Shown here: positions 17,301-24,884 of the stretch, piece after piece
Layout: each line of letters starts with the position of its first letter
How positions within the stretch are numbered: position 1 is the first letter of the stretch
Origin: Flavobacteriaceae bacterium
Lineage (GTDB): Bacteria > Bacteroidota > Bacteroidia > Flavobacteriales > Flavobacteriaceae
Reading direction: 5' to 3'
Length of the DNA stretch: 64,000 nucleotides
NCBI GenBank assembly: GCA_002862805.1
Contig: PKEA01000098.1
Span: 1-64,000 of the forward strand
Program-made: the position numbers and the translations under genes
Notes under the pieces: model-generated
The model's input: only the letters and a program-made list of their open reading frames with translations
What the model was told of the DNA's origin: nothing
Database searches by the model: none

Positions 17301-17725
17301 AAAGTGTTTTTATCTAATTCTTTTCGAGTAACTACTTTTTCAAATAAAGCTTCTGGATATGAAACAATAATAGCTGGTTTTTTACGAGAATTAATTCGGT
17401 TTAAAACTTCAGCTCTTAATAAAACATTTGCATTGTCTGTTTCTTCAATTTGATAAGGTCTTCTGTAAGAACCTGGATAAAATAAAACATCTTCACCGTT
17501 AAGAAGTTGCTCTAAGTCGTTTAAATAATAAGCAGCCTCTTCTTTATCATTTAAAATCAATAAAAAAGGGATTTCTGCTTTTTTAAAAAGCGATTGAATG
17601 ATAATTGATAATGATGATCCTATTAAACCAGAAACAGAAGCTTTTTTTCGTTCAATTAGTAATTGACTAATTTGCTCAATTTTAGGATTTTGTTCGTATT
17701 TTTTTAAAATATCTGAAACGTTCAA
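14372..17725 (-). CDS. mfd: Transcription-repair coupling factor Mfd
   Basis: Mfd removes RNA polymerase stalled at DNA lesions and recruits UvrA. The protein has the UvrB-like N-terminal region, the polymerase-interaction domain (DYVTHIDHGIGKFGGL), the RecG-like translocase (Walker A GDVGFGKTEIA, box DEEQKFGV, TATPIPRTL and QMRGRVGRS) and the C-terminal D7 domain. TTG at 17725 is preferred as start, giving about 1117 residues: it lies shortly after a -7-like box (TAATTTTA on the minus strand, 17754-17747), whereas the longer GTG start at 17764 would lie upstream of that box. Confidence 0.95.
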   Translation of the reverse strand: MNVSDILKKYEQNPKIEQISQLLIERKKASVSGLIGSSLSIIIQSLFKKAEIPFLLILNDKEEAAYYLNDLEQLLNGEDVLFYPGSYRRPYQIEETDNANVLLRAEVLNRINSRKKPAIIVSYPEALFEKVVTRKELDKNTLKLAVNDNLSIDFINETLFEYNFKRVDFVVEPGEFSVRGGIIDVFSFSNDEPYRIEFFGNEVDSIRSFDVETQLSKEKLKKISIIPNVENKMLQENRESFLNYINEKTAVFIQNTEQVGQKLNTLFGKADEAYSKLTGEIKQANPEELFVNEKTFLKKVIDFPIVELNNKSIFKVDKSFEFHIQPQPSFNKQFDLLLANLSENHDNGISNYILCSNESQSKRFHDIFQSIDEENHESIRKQYKTLVFPLYQGFIDIENQIACYTDHQIFERYHKFTIKNSSSKKQTITLKELTSLSVGDYVTHIDHGIGKFGGLQKIQVEGKTQEAIKLAYADNDIVYVSIHSLHKISKYNGKDGAPPKIYKLGSNAWKALKQKTKARVKHIAFNLIQLYAKRRLNKGFACAPDSYLQKELESSFIYEDTPDQITSTNDVKMDMENDRPMDRLVCGDVGFGKTEIAIRAAFKAVDNGKQVAVLVPTTILAYQHYRTFSERLKDMPVTINYLNRFRTAKQKAETLKALGEGKVDIIIGTHQLVNKNVQFKDLGLLIVDEEQKFGVNVKDKLKTIAANVDTLTLTATPIPRTLQFSLMAARDLSVITTPPPNRHPIETNVVRFNEEVIRDAISYEIERGGQVFFINNRIENIKEVAGMIQRLVPDAKVGIGHGQMDGKKLEELMLAFIEGEFDVLVATTIIESGLDVPNANTIFINNANNFGLSDLHQMRGRVGRSNKKAFCYFITPPDSVMTEDARKRINALEQFSELGSGFNIAMKDLEIRGAGDLLGGEQSGFINEIGFDTYQKIMNEAIDELKENEFKDLYEEENNIETKEYVKDILIDTDFELLFPDEYINSVTERLSLYNELGLIKKEEDLLLFEQKLIDRFGALPKPAIALLNSLRIKWKATSIGIEKLLMKQGKLIGYFISDQQSKYYQSNKFMKVMQFAQQNGNLCKIKEKQTKNGLRLLITFDNVKSITKALELFNKI

Positions 17726-17755
17726 GGTTGTAAATTTAATTTGTTGTAAAATTAA

Positions 17756-17796
17756 AAAAACCACTACAATTCCAATTGGTTTATAGTGGTTTTATT
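17756..17796 (-). terminator. Terminator after the 17813-19459 gene
   Basis: AAACCACTA (17758-17766) pairs with TAGTGGTTT (17784-17792). On the minus strand the hairpin is followed by a T-run (the A-run at 17754-17760). It separates the secreted-protein gene from mfd. Confidence 0.75.
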
Positions 17797-17812
17797 TTGT
17801 GTTTTCGTTAAA

Positions 17813-19459
17813 TTATAAAATAAGTTTTCTTCTTATTTTTTGAAAATTTTCAAGTGTAACTGTAATGAATATGGTTTGATTAGTTTGAAAAACATTTTTT
17901 TCAAAAGTTAAGCTATTAATGTTTTTTTCTTCAAAAAGTAATCTTCCTGAAATGTCAAACGCTTCAATAGATTTGATATTTAAATTATTCGAAACAAATT
18001 TAGTAGCTTCATCTGTAGAAAAAACTATTAAAGAAGAATCATTAACCAAATTATCATCAGTTGATAATGATAAATCTTGGTAATGTAATTTAAACCTATT
18101 ATTAAATGTTCCAGTTGTTGTTGTAAAAGTAAAAGTACTGGTTTTTAAATTATGAAATGTTCCGTTACTTGTATCTTCTAGGAAAATGCCCTTGTCATCA
18201 AAAAAAGTATCTGTATGATCAATTGCAATATCGTAACTTCCTGCTTGTGTTGTGTTTATTCCTAACGGAATCTGATCTGTTATTGTCCAAGGATATGCCC
18301 TTCCTTGTATTCCAAATCCAAGTGTAGATGGAGGAATTAATGAATAGAACTGTATAACTCCAGCTGTTGATGCTAGTGCGTCAGTTCCGAAATCATAGTT
18401 GTTTGTCGCATCTTCTTGATATCCTACAGCAATTTGTTTAAATGCTCCAAGTGAATTCGTTAGATTTAAGTGAATATAATAGTTTAGTGTTGTTGATTGG
18501 GTTTCTCTATAAAACTGATTATTATTTCCACTAACTCGCATTGCGTTTGTAAAGTTAATTGTTGTTGTTGTTCCAGCTGAAGCAAAAAATCCTTGACCAG
18601 CTGCTATGTATTGATCTGGAACTGCTCCACCCGAAATTGCTTGCGTACCTGTAGTTCTTGTTCTTACTGCGTAATCATCTGTAGTAAAAACATTTCCTGA
18701 AATGGCAGTATTATGTGTCCAGAAATATAAAGTACCAAGATTTGTATTGTCCATCATAGTTACAACATCAATAGCAGAAGGATAAGGGTTTGAAATGAAA
18801 TTGTAATTTAATAGCACAGGATTAAATGCTTCAACATTAACAGGGATATTTCCATTATTTGGCACGCCATTGAATTCTCCGTTAAAGACTTGTGGTGTCA
18901 TATTATAACTTGTTGGTGCTCCTATTGCATAGCCTACACCGTTTAACATTGTGCTTGAAGGAGAAATTTGCACCCAAGTATTTACTGCCGTGTTTGAGTT
19001 ATAATTGTAGTGATCATCAATATCAGAATTAGGGGATAAAATATTCATAATCTGACCATTTACAGGTGTTCCCCAGTATGTGTATTCATAAAGTCTCATT
19101 GGAGCAGTATCTCTCCTGTAAGTTATATTCCCAGTATTAACTGCAGCTGCATTAACTTGTAATAAGCTCGCATTATTTTCAAAAATTAAACTTGCAGTAG
19201 CATTAATTGTAATGTCATTTTCAACAGTTAATGTGTGAGAAGAATTAAATGTAACAATTGAAGTCCCATTTACCGTTATTGATTTAGTAGTTAAATTTCC
19301 TGAAGAAGAATAATTTCCAGTAAAAATTGCATCTGTTGAGCTATTTGGCGTACCGTTATCCCAAGCTGCTCCATCCCAAGTGGTTGTTTGTGAAAATGCT
19401 ATTTGTGCAAAAAAGCATAATACAATTAGTGTTGATTTGTAAAAGTAATTGTTTTTCAT
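17813..19459 (-). CDS. Secreted protein with T9SS-type C-terminal sorting region
   Basis: The 548-residue protein has a signal peptide (LIVLCFFAQIAFSQ), then a Thr/Asn-rich beta-repeat body starting TTTWDGAAWDNGTPN, and a C-terminus (SIEAFDISGRLLFEEKNIN, ending KIRRKLIL) like type IX sorting domains. The body is clearly similar to the C-terminal 500 residues of the endonuclease I protein at 47244-49592: both contain a WDNG-P-N start, LYFWTH, NPYP and GQGFY/GQGFF. Here no catalytic domain is attached. It is probably a surface or secreted protein of unknown function. Its start is 3 bp after the upstream lipoprotein gene. Confidence 0.8.
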   Translation of the reverse strand: MKNNYFYKSTLIVLCFFAQIAFSQTTTWDGAAWDNGTPNSSTDAIFTGNYSSSGNLTTKSITVNGTSIVTFNSSHTLTVENDITINATASLIFENNASLLQVNAAAVNTGNITYRRDTAPMRLYEYTYWGTPVNGQIMNILSPNSDIDDHYNYNSNTAVNTWVQISPSSTMLNGVGYAIGAPTSYNMTPQVFNGEFNGVPNNGNIPVNVEAFNPVLLNYNFISNPYPSAIDVVTMMDNTNLGTLYFWTHNTAISGNVFTTDDYAVRTRTTGTQAISGGAVPDQYIAAGQGFFASAGTTTTINFTNAMRVSGNNNQFYRETQSTTLNYYIHLNLTNSLGAFKQIAVGYQEDATNNYDFGTDALASTAGVIQFYSLIPPSTLGFGIQGRAYPWTITDQIPLGINTTQAGSYDIAIDHTDTFFDDKGIFLEDTSNGTFHNLKTSTFTFTTTTGTFNNRFKLHYQDLSLSTDDNLVNDSSLIVFSTDEATKFVSNNLNIKSIEAFDISGRLLFEEKNINSLTFEKNVFQTNQTIFITVTLENFQKIRRKLIL

Positions 19460-19462
19460 ATT

Positions 19463-20092
19463 CTATTTTTTTTGCATTTTCTCTTTTTCTTTAAGAGTGT
19501 TTGACTTTGTTACACTTTCTTCAAAAGCCTTTGAGTTAGCCATTCTTGAAGTGTCTAAGGCTTTAATCATATCATCTTCGCCAATTTCTTTCGGAATAGC
19601 TTGTTTAATTATAATTTCATCCATTTGGATGTAGACTCCTCTTATTTCAGAGTTGATTTCGTCAATTAATGTAAATACTTTTTTTTGTGGTATTTCCTGT
19701 AAATGTAAAAAAGTATCTAATGAATTTATTTTTGTATTTAAAGTCACTAATCTACTTCTAACTTGAGGATTGTTAAATTTATCAGGTACAGTTAAATTCA
19801 AACTATCAGATTTTTGAGCGACATTTTCAATTTTCATTTGAAAAGCAAGTAATGTTGCTTTAGGCTTTTGCTCTAATTCTTTTTTAAACTGAATCCAATC
19901 ATTCCATTCATTAAGAGTAGTTTGAATTTCTGTTCTAGCATTTGGGAAATTGAATGACCATTTTTTAGAAATTGCTAAAAAAACTTCTGTATTTTTTTGC
20001 TGTACTTTTGAAGAATTTGCATTTCGATTACTGTCGTCTGCGCAACTAATAAAAAGTACTGAACTTAAAAATAAAATTAAATATGTTTTCAT
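19463..20092 (-). CDS. Hypothetical lipoprotein
   Basis: From the ATG at 20092 the protein has about 209 residues and a lipobox (LFISCADD). The rest is mostly charged helix, with a possible coiled coil in the second half. I recognise no domain. A longer start upstream (20119) would overlap the promoter, so the shorter start is chosen. It is probably co-transcribed with the T9SS cargo gene 3 bp downstream. Confidence 0.65.
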   Translation of the reverse strand: MKTYLILFLSSVLFISCADDSNRNANSSKVQQKNTEVFLAISKKWSFNFPNARTEIQTTLNEWNDWIQFKKELEQKPKATLLAFQMKIENVAQKSDSLNLTVPDKFNNPQVRSRLVTLNTKINSLDTFLHLQEIPQKKVFTLIDEINSEIRGVYIQMDEIIIKQAIPKEIGEDDMIKALDTSRMANSKAFEESVTKSNTLKEKEKMQKK

Positions 20093-20108
20093 TAAGTATA
20101 AATATAAG

Positions 20109-20116
20109 CAAAAATA
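20109..20116 (-). promoter_or_regulatory. -7 box TATTTTTG for the lipoprotein operon
   Basis: CAAAAATA on the plus strand reads TATTTTTG on the minus strand, a perfect TAnnTTTG, 16 bp before the ATG at 20092. The -33 element is not clear. Confidence 0.55.
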
Positions 20117-20211
20117 CAATTGTTTACCAGATTTTAATATGATTTCTTTAAAGTTAACATATTATAAATTTTGTTTAGCTTTTTTTTAAAATAATAACCC
20201 ATACAAATTCT

Positions 20212-20219
20212 TATATTTG
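20212..20219 (+). promoter_or_regulatory. -7 box TATATTTG for threonine dehydrogenase
   Basis: This perfect TAnnTTTG element lies 22 bp before the ATG at 20242. No convincing TTG is found 17-23 nt upstream. Confidence 0.55.
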
Positions 20220-20241
20220 TACTTTAAATTTACTGAAAACA

Positions 20242-21195
20242 ATGAATACAAAAATATTAATTATTGGTGCTTGTGGTCAAATAGGGACCGAATTAACAGC
20301 AAAGCTTAGATCTACATATGGTGTTGAAAATGTTGTAGCTTCAGATATCCGTAAATTAGAAAATGATGTTGTTAATAATGGTATTTTTGAAGTTATTAAT
20401 GCGTTAGATTATAATCAAATTGAACATTTAATTGAACAATATGAAATTACGGATGTTTATTTAATGGCAGCACTACTTTCAGCAACTGCAGAGAAAAACC
20501 CTGCTTTTGCTTGGGATTTAAATATGAATTCTTTGTTTCATGTTTTAAATTTAGCTAAAGCGGGAAAAATTAAAAAGATTTTTTGGCCATCAAGTATTGC
20601 GGTTTTTGGGCCTACAACTCCTAGAGAAAATACTCCGCAATATACTGTTATGGAGCCTTCAACTGTTTATGGGATTTCTAAACAAGCCGGAGAGAGATGG
20701 TGCGAATATTATAATAAACAATACGGTGTTGATGTAAGAAGTATTCGTTACCCAGGTTTGATTAGTTGGGCAACAGAACCAGGAGGGGGAACTACAGATT
20801 ATGCCGTAGATATTTATCATAAAGCAATTACTGAAGGAAGTTTTACTAGTTTTCTTTCTGAAAAAACGGCTTTGCCTATGATGTACATGGATGATGCAAT
20901 TAAGGCAACTATTGGAATTATGAAAGCTTCTTCTGAGCAAATAAAAATACGCTCTTCATATAACTTGTCAGCAATGAGTTTTACTCCTGAGCAAATTACT
21001 GAAGAAATTAAAAAGTATTATCCTGATTTTACAATTGGTTATGCGCCAGACTTTCGTCAGAAAATTGCCGATAGTTGGCCTGCAAGTATTGATGATACTC
21101 TTGCAAGAGAAGATTGGAACTGGTCAAATGATTTTGATATTAAATCAATGACAGCAGAAATGTTTAAAAATTTAAAAAAACATATTTACAATTAA
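20242..21195 (+). CDS. tdh: L-threonine 3-dehydrogenase, SDR type
   Basis: The NAD-dependent enzyme oxidises L-threonine to 2-amino-3-ketobutyrate. The sequence is of the extended short-chain dehydrogenase/epimerase type: glycine motif GACGQIG, acidic Asp of ASDIRK for NAD, and catalytic Ser...YGISK. It closely resembles the epimerase-like threonine dehydrogenase known from Flavobacterium frigidimaris, including WPSSIAVFGPTTP and YPGLISWATEPGGGTTDYA. Length (317) fits. The gene converges on the SnoaL-like gene with a 2-bp gap and no separate terminator was seen. Confidence 0.9.
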   Translation: MNTKILIIGACGQIGTELTAKLRSTYGVENVVASDIRKLENDVVNNGIFEVINALDYNQIEHLIEQYEITDVYLMAALLSATAEKNPAFAWDLNMNSLFHVLNLAKAGKIKKIFWPSSIAVFGPTTPRENTPQYTVMEPSTVYGISKQAGERWCEYYNKQYGVDVRSIRYPGLISWATEPGGGTTDYAVDIYHKAITEGSFTSFLSEKTALPMMYMDDAIKATIGIMKASSEQIKIRSSYNLSAMSFTPEQITEEIKKYYPDFTIGYAPDFRQKIADSWPASIDDTLAREDWNWSNDFDIKSMTAEMFKNLKKHIYN

Positions 21196-21197
21196 AA

Positions 21198-21701
21198 TTA
21201 TTTTTTTTGTAATTGATTTATAAAAGCATCTTCTATAGGTGCTTTTATTTTTATAATTTCATTTGTGTTTTCATTTGGGATTGTCATTGAAAGAACATAA
21301 TGTTTTATTTTCCAAATTCCGTTTACTTGAACTAAAACTCCACTTCCTCTGCAAATTTTCATTTGTGTGTTTAATAGCTCGTCAAACCAGGCTGTTTTTT
21401 TGTCTTTTGAAAAATAGATATTTCTTTCAATTGCTTTGAAACTCCAAGCTTTTCCTTTATCGAAATATGGTTTAGCATAAATCATGAATTCTTGTTTGTT
21501 CCAATTTTCAGTTGCATCTGTTCCTATGAAGACTGATTCATCTGCCATTGCATTAAAGTAATTTTCAAAATTTGCTTCAGCAGCAGCTTTGTGCCAATTG
21601 TTTAATAGAATTTCAATTTTTTGATATGTATTGTTGTCTTTTTTTTGAGAAAAGCTATTGAATGATAATATTGTAATAAATAATAGAATTACTTTTTTCA
21701 T
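21198..21701 (-). CDS. Exported SnoaL/DUF4440-like protein
   Basis: From the ATG at 21701 this is a 167-residue protein with a signal peptide (VILLFITILSFNSFSQ). The body has the SnoaL-like/DUF4440 pattern: a helix with NNWHKAAAEANFENYFNAMADE, then VFIGTDATE, and strand motifs GVLVQVNGIWKIKHYVL. Members of this NTF2-like fold have varied or unknown functions. Its 5' end lies 35 bp from the left copy of the 74-bp direct repeat. Reading frames that extend further upstream run into that repeat and are not credible. Confidence 0.75.
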   Translation of the reverse strand: MKKVILLFITILSFNSFSQKKDNNTYQKIEILLNNWHKAAAEANFENYFNAMADESVFIGTDATENWNKQEFMIYAKPYFDKGKAWSFKAIERNIYFSKDKKTAWFDELLNTQMKICRGSGVLVQVNGIWKIKHYVLSMTIPNENTNEIIKIKAPIEDAFINQLQKK

Positions 21702-21735
21702 AAATTGATTTTTCATAAATGTAATAAAATGAGTT

Positions 21736-21809
21736 AAATAAAAAAAGACCTTACATTGCTGTAAAGTCTTTTTGTGTATTAGCTCCCTCTCTTGGGCTCG
21801 AACCAAGGA
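21736..21809. repeat. Left 74-bp direct repeat (tRNA-Asn 3' end + terminator), putative att site
   Basis: Bases 21736-21809 are identical to 26263-26336. The repeat contains the tRNA-Asn terminator hairpin and the last 27 nt of tRNA-Asn (21783-21809, minus strand). Beyond 21809 the sequence departs from the tRNA, so this copy is a 3' remnant. This is the usual scar of site-specific integration into a tRNA 3' end. Confidence 0.9.
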
Positions 21810-21944
21810 GGGTTTACTTCTTAAAATCAGACCTTTAAAATAATTTATCCTTTTAGGGAGTCGAATTGTATGCCTTTTTGTTGTTATTATAAATTTATTT
21901 ATAGTTGTTAAAGATAATTAAAAAATATTTTTATATATAGTTGT

Positions 21945-22058
21945 ATTGAATTATTTGGTGTTGCTCCACAATTACATGAAGAAGGATTATTTGAAGTTGA
22001 AGATGAAATGGATGACTTCGTGGATTATGGTTTATGTGATTTAAGTTTTTTTAAGTAA
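21945..22058 (+). pseudogene. C-terminal fragment of an unknown ORF
   Basis: A frame without a plausible start reads ELFGVAPQLHEEGLFEVEDE, then MDDFVDYGLCDLSFFK and a stop at 22056-22058. The acidic, protein-like composition and a following terminator suggest the end of a real gene whose 5' part is lost. The frame meets a stop upstream at 21915. The family is not recognised. It fits the remnant character of the island. Confidence 0.5.
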
Positions 22059-22074
22059 AAATTAATTAAATAGG

Positions 22075-22105
22075 AAAATCCTAACTGTTGAGGTTAGGAT
22101 TTTTT
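22075..22105. terminator. Bidirectional terminator between the ORF fragment and the GHKL gene
   Basis: AAAATCCTAAC (22075-22085) pairs with GTTAGGATTTT (22093-22103) around a 7-nt loop, with T-runs on the plus side. It lies just beyond the stops of genes on both strands. Confidence 0.85.
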
Positions 22106-22107
22106 GT

Positions 22108-24081
22108 TTATGTTAAATTTAATTTCTCAAATAAAACTCTATTCCTTTCCTTAGAATCATTTAAGATTTTGTCAAAACTTAAAATCTCTACGTACATATT
22201 GTAATTGTCATTGAAAAAGAAATAACCATCACCACTTGGCAAAAGTTTATAACCGCTATCTTGAGCATAGCCTTTTAATTTTTTGGTTAAGTCACAAATT
22301 ATATATGCATATACTGGAGTATTAGTTCTTATATCAAATTCTCTTTGGTCTTTGTCTTTTGCTTCACCTCCAATTATTTCTCTTGCATATCTTGTAACCT
22401 GCTGAATTGGATTCTCGTCATCTGAATAATCATCTCGCATTGGACGCTTAAATTCAATTAATACAATTGATTCATAGGGCTTATTGTCATTTGAGAATAC
22501 AAAAGGTTTATTAAAAACTATCAAATCTGGTCTTTCATTAGACTGAGATTCAATTGGAGAAATTTTTCTGAATTTTTTATCTGACGCTAGATATTTGTGA
22601 TAAGATAATTTTTCATCAATAATCCACAAATTATGGTCTTCGAATCCAATTTCATCTGATAATGTTTGTAAAGGAAAAATTAAACTATGAACTGCTTTCT
22701 CAGTTGCTCTTACCTTAAGGAATTTTTCTAACAATTCTAAAACCAACTTTCTATGTATAACATATTCAGATAATTTAGAATTACCTACTTCAATTATTTT
22801 TGCATAAGTTTCCTTATGCTTCTCGGTAAATTCCTCTTTGTCCTCTTCATTATCAATAAATTTTAATATTGTTCTAGCTTCTTTCTTTACATCTAATTCT
22901 AAAGATTGTTGAATTTTAAAAAGTTCTAATTCCATTTTTTCCTCACTAAGTGTTGATGGAATTTTCTTCAACTCATTTGATTTGTATTTTAATAATTGTT
23001 TATAACGTGGATGTTGAGACACAAAATCATAAACTTTCTCAAGTCTCGTTTTTGAAAGCTTACTTATTTGGTCTTCAAATTCTTTATAAATAAAATCTGT
23101 AATACTTTTTCTTAACTCTTCTTGAGTTAATTGGTCAGGGAATTGAATTTCTCCTTTTGTAAATGAAATTGTAGTTCTTTCATCATTCACATTTTCATCT
23201 AAATATTTTCCTTCAACATAAACAGCTATAGAAAAATATTTTCCTTCTTTATCTATTAAAAAATTATCCATTTCAGGAATGTCTATTGAAATTTTATCGA
23301 ATATAACCTCTCGTGTATTTGCACAATAATGAATCTTATTGTCAACCTTGCTACTATAAAGCTTAACAAAGTTTAATTTAAACTCATTATTTCTAATTTT
23401 TGTTGAGGTACTTTTTACTTGACCTTTTGTGAAAAGTTTAAATAAATCATTTACAACTATTTTTTCTTCTAAATCATTTAAAACAATTAATGGACATTCT
23501 TTATTTAAGAAATAAACAAACGCATGTTCTATAATTTTTAGAGCAATATCTTCCGCTTTATTATTACACCATTTTTTATATTCTCCTTTTAAACCTTTTA
23601 ATTTAACAATTGTATATCTTTCTTGAGTTCCATTTATATCTTCCAATATATGTTTCTCAATACCAAGCTTGGTTGGTTCAAAGTTAAACTTTCTTAATTT
23701 CCATTGTTCATTTTCAAAAAAACTACTTTCTATTTCAGCTTTATTAAAAGCTCTCAACCAAGTAAATCGACCAATTCCTTTACCGCCTTTTGAAAATTTA
23801 TAAGTTGAATGCGCAAAATTAAAAGAATCGTAATTAGCTTCATTAAAGCCAATCCCATTATCTTTTACAATAAAATCTACAATATTTGGCAAATTCTCAG
23901 ATTCTTCTAAATTTAATTTTTCTTGAGAGGAACGAACGATATCTATTTCGATTATTCCAGTTTTAATTTCTCTTTCTTCTATTGCATGAATTGAATTAAC
24001 AATAGCCTCATAAAGAGGCAATAAAGTATTACTATATGCTAATTTTTTTTCATTTATTTTTCCTTTGATATCAATTTGCAT
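22108..24081 (-). CDS. GHKL ATPase fused to PD-(D/E)XK nuclease, candidate defence effector
   Basis: The N-terminal 200 residues carry the GHKL (MutL/MORC/Hsp90-like) ATP site: the N-box E25...N29, the DNGIGF motif at 74-79 and GGKGIGRF at 99-106. The C-terminal 150 residues show a PD-(D/E)XK nuclease core: D519 in RPDLIVF, E543-x-K545 in LIEFKRP, and a conserved Gln (Q560/Q561) before VTRYAREI. A helical region lies between. No signal peptide or membrane helix is seen. GHKL ATPases of the MutL/MORC type coupled to nucleases are known from restriction and phage-defence contexts. As a solo gene in a tRNA-bounded island it may act as a one-gene defence system; this function is inferred. It has its own -7 box. 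Confidence 0.8.
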   Translation of the reverse strand: MQIDIKGKINEKKLAYSNTLLPLYEAIVNSIHAIEEREIKTGIIEIDIVRSSQEKLNLEESENLPNIVDFIVKDNGIGFNEANYDSFNFAHSTYKFSKGGKGIGRFTWLRAFNKAEIESSFFENEQWKLRKFNFEPTKLGIEKHILEDINGTQERYTIVKLKGLKGEYKKWCNNKAEDIALKIIEHAFVYFLNKECPLIVLNDLEEKIVVNDLFKLFTKGQVKSTSTKIRNNEFKLNFVKLYSSKVDNKIHYCANTREVIFDKISIDIPEMDNFLIDKEGKYFSIAVYVEGKYLDENVNDERTTISFTKGEIQFPDQLTQEELRKSITDFIYKEFEDQISKLSKTRLEKVYDFVSQHPRYKQLLKYKSNELKKIPSTLSEEKMELELFKIQQSLELDVKKEARTILKFIDNEEDKEEFTEKHKETYAKIIEVGNSKLSEYVIHRKLVLELLEKFLKVRATEKAVHSLIFPLQTLSDEIGFEDHNLWIIDEKLSYHKYLASDKKFRKISPIESQSNERPDLIVFNKPFVFSNDNKPYESIVLIEFKRPMRDDYSDDENPIQQVTRYAREIIGGEAKDKDQREFDIRTNTPVYAYIICDLTKKLKGYAQDSGYKLLPSGDGYFFFNDNYNMYVEILSFDKILNDSKERNRVLFEKLNLT

Positions 24082-24383
24082 ATTATCGATTTATTTATTG
24101 TTAATCAATTTCAAAAATACAATATTCATTTTATAAATCACATATATAAACTCATTATCCAACCACACCAGCAACTTATACCAAACGAAATAGATATTGC
24201 GTTCTAAGAGGCTTTAAATGTGTTGTGGTTTGGTGTTTATGATTTAAGAATTGGATTTAGTATTTGTTTTGTTGGATTAAAAAAGGCGAACCGTTTTAAT
24301 TGCTCGCCTGTGTTTCATTATTTTTTATTGGTTTTTAACTTGTTGATATTTTATTATAAATATATATTTAACATTCACTTATT
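24082..24383. other. 302-bp intergenic spacer of the island
   Basis: The right part near 24082-24119 is the leader and promoter of the GHKL gene. The middle (about 24160-24220) contains an imperfect inverted repeat, CCAACCACACCAGC against GTTGTGGTTTGGTG. A weak hairpin AGGCGA/TCGCCT lies near 24286-24309 and may terminate the lipoprotein gene on the minus strand. No convincing ORF was seen. Confidence 0.5.
24112..24119 (-). promoter_or_regulatory. -7 box TATTTTTG for the GHKL-nuclease gene
   Basis: CAAAAATA on the plus strand gives a perfect TAnnTTTG on the minus strand, 30 bp before the ATG at 24081. The -33 TTG is not obvious. It suggests the gene is expressed in its present host. Confidence 0.6.
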
Positions 24384-24884
24384 TTAGTCTTCTTCAAAAA
24401 GAATATTAAAATTATTGTTTAAATATTCTTCAGAGCTTAAAAATTTTTCAGATTCTCCAAATCTTTCTTTTATAGCTCCAAAAGCTCTTTTATATCCCAG
24501 CTCATACGATTTAAGAAGATAATAGTTGGCGTAAATATTATTAATTTTATTTTCTTTTGTAATAACATCAGACATTAATAAAGAATAATTAGTATAGAAT
24601 GCATAATTATATTTATAGGCATTTGCCATATACATTGAATAATATAAAAATTCTTTTTTATGCCCGCTATTATAATATATTTCTTTTAAACTGTCAAACG
24701 CAATAGAGTCACCTTCCTTTTCGATTTTTCGAATAAGTTTTTTTACTTTATTTTCATTCAAATAAAGTTTAGAATACATCTTATGTGTACTTGTTTCTGA
24801 CGAAGTAGGTATTTTCTTGTTACTATCTTTATTATTACAAGAACAAAAACTTATAATAAATAAACCAAAAATTATTTTTTTCAT
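24384..24884 (-). CDS. Putative immunity lipoprotein for the RHS toxin
   Basis: The 166-residue protein has a lipobox (FIISFCSCNN) and a helix-rich body (YYNSGHKKEFLYYSMYMANA; YYLLKSYELGYKRAFGAI) with a Sel1/TPR-like look. Its start overlaps the end of the RHS gene by 4 bp (ATGA), the typical toxin-immunity arrangement. Membrane anchoring would suit protection against a toxin arriving from outside. I recognise no known immunity family, so the role rests on position. Confidence 0.6.
   Translation of the reverse strand: MKKIIFGLFIISFCSCNNKDSNKKIPTSSETSTHKMYSKLYLNENKVKKLIRKIEKEGDSIAFDSLKEIYYNSGHKKEFLYYSMYMANAYKYNYAFYTNYSLLMSDVITKENKINNIYANYYLLKSYELGYKRAFGAIKERFGESEKFLSSEEYLNNNFNILFEED

Noticed and set aside
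21198-21806. Longer version of the SnoaL-like ORF reaching into the left repeat
   Set aside because: The first 35 residues translate the tRNA remnant and terminator; the signal peptide starts at ATG 21701.
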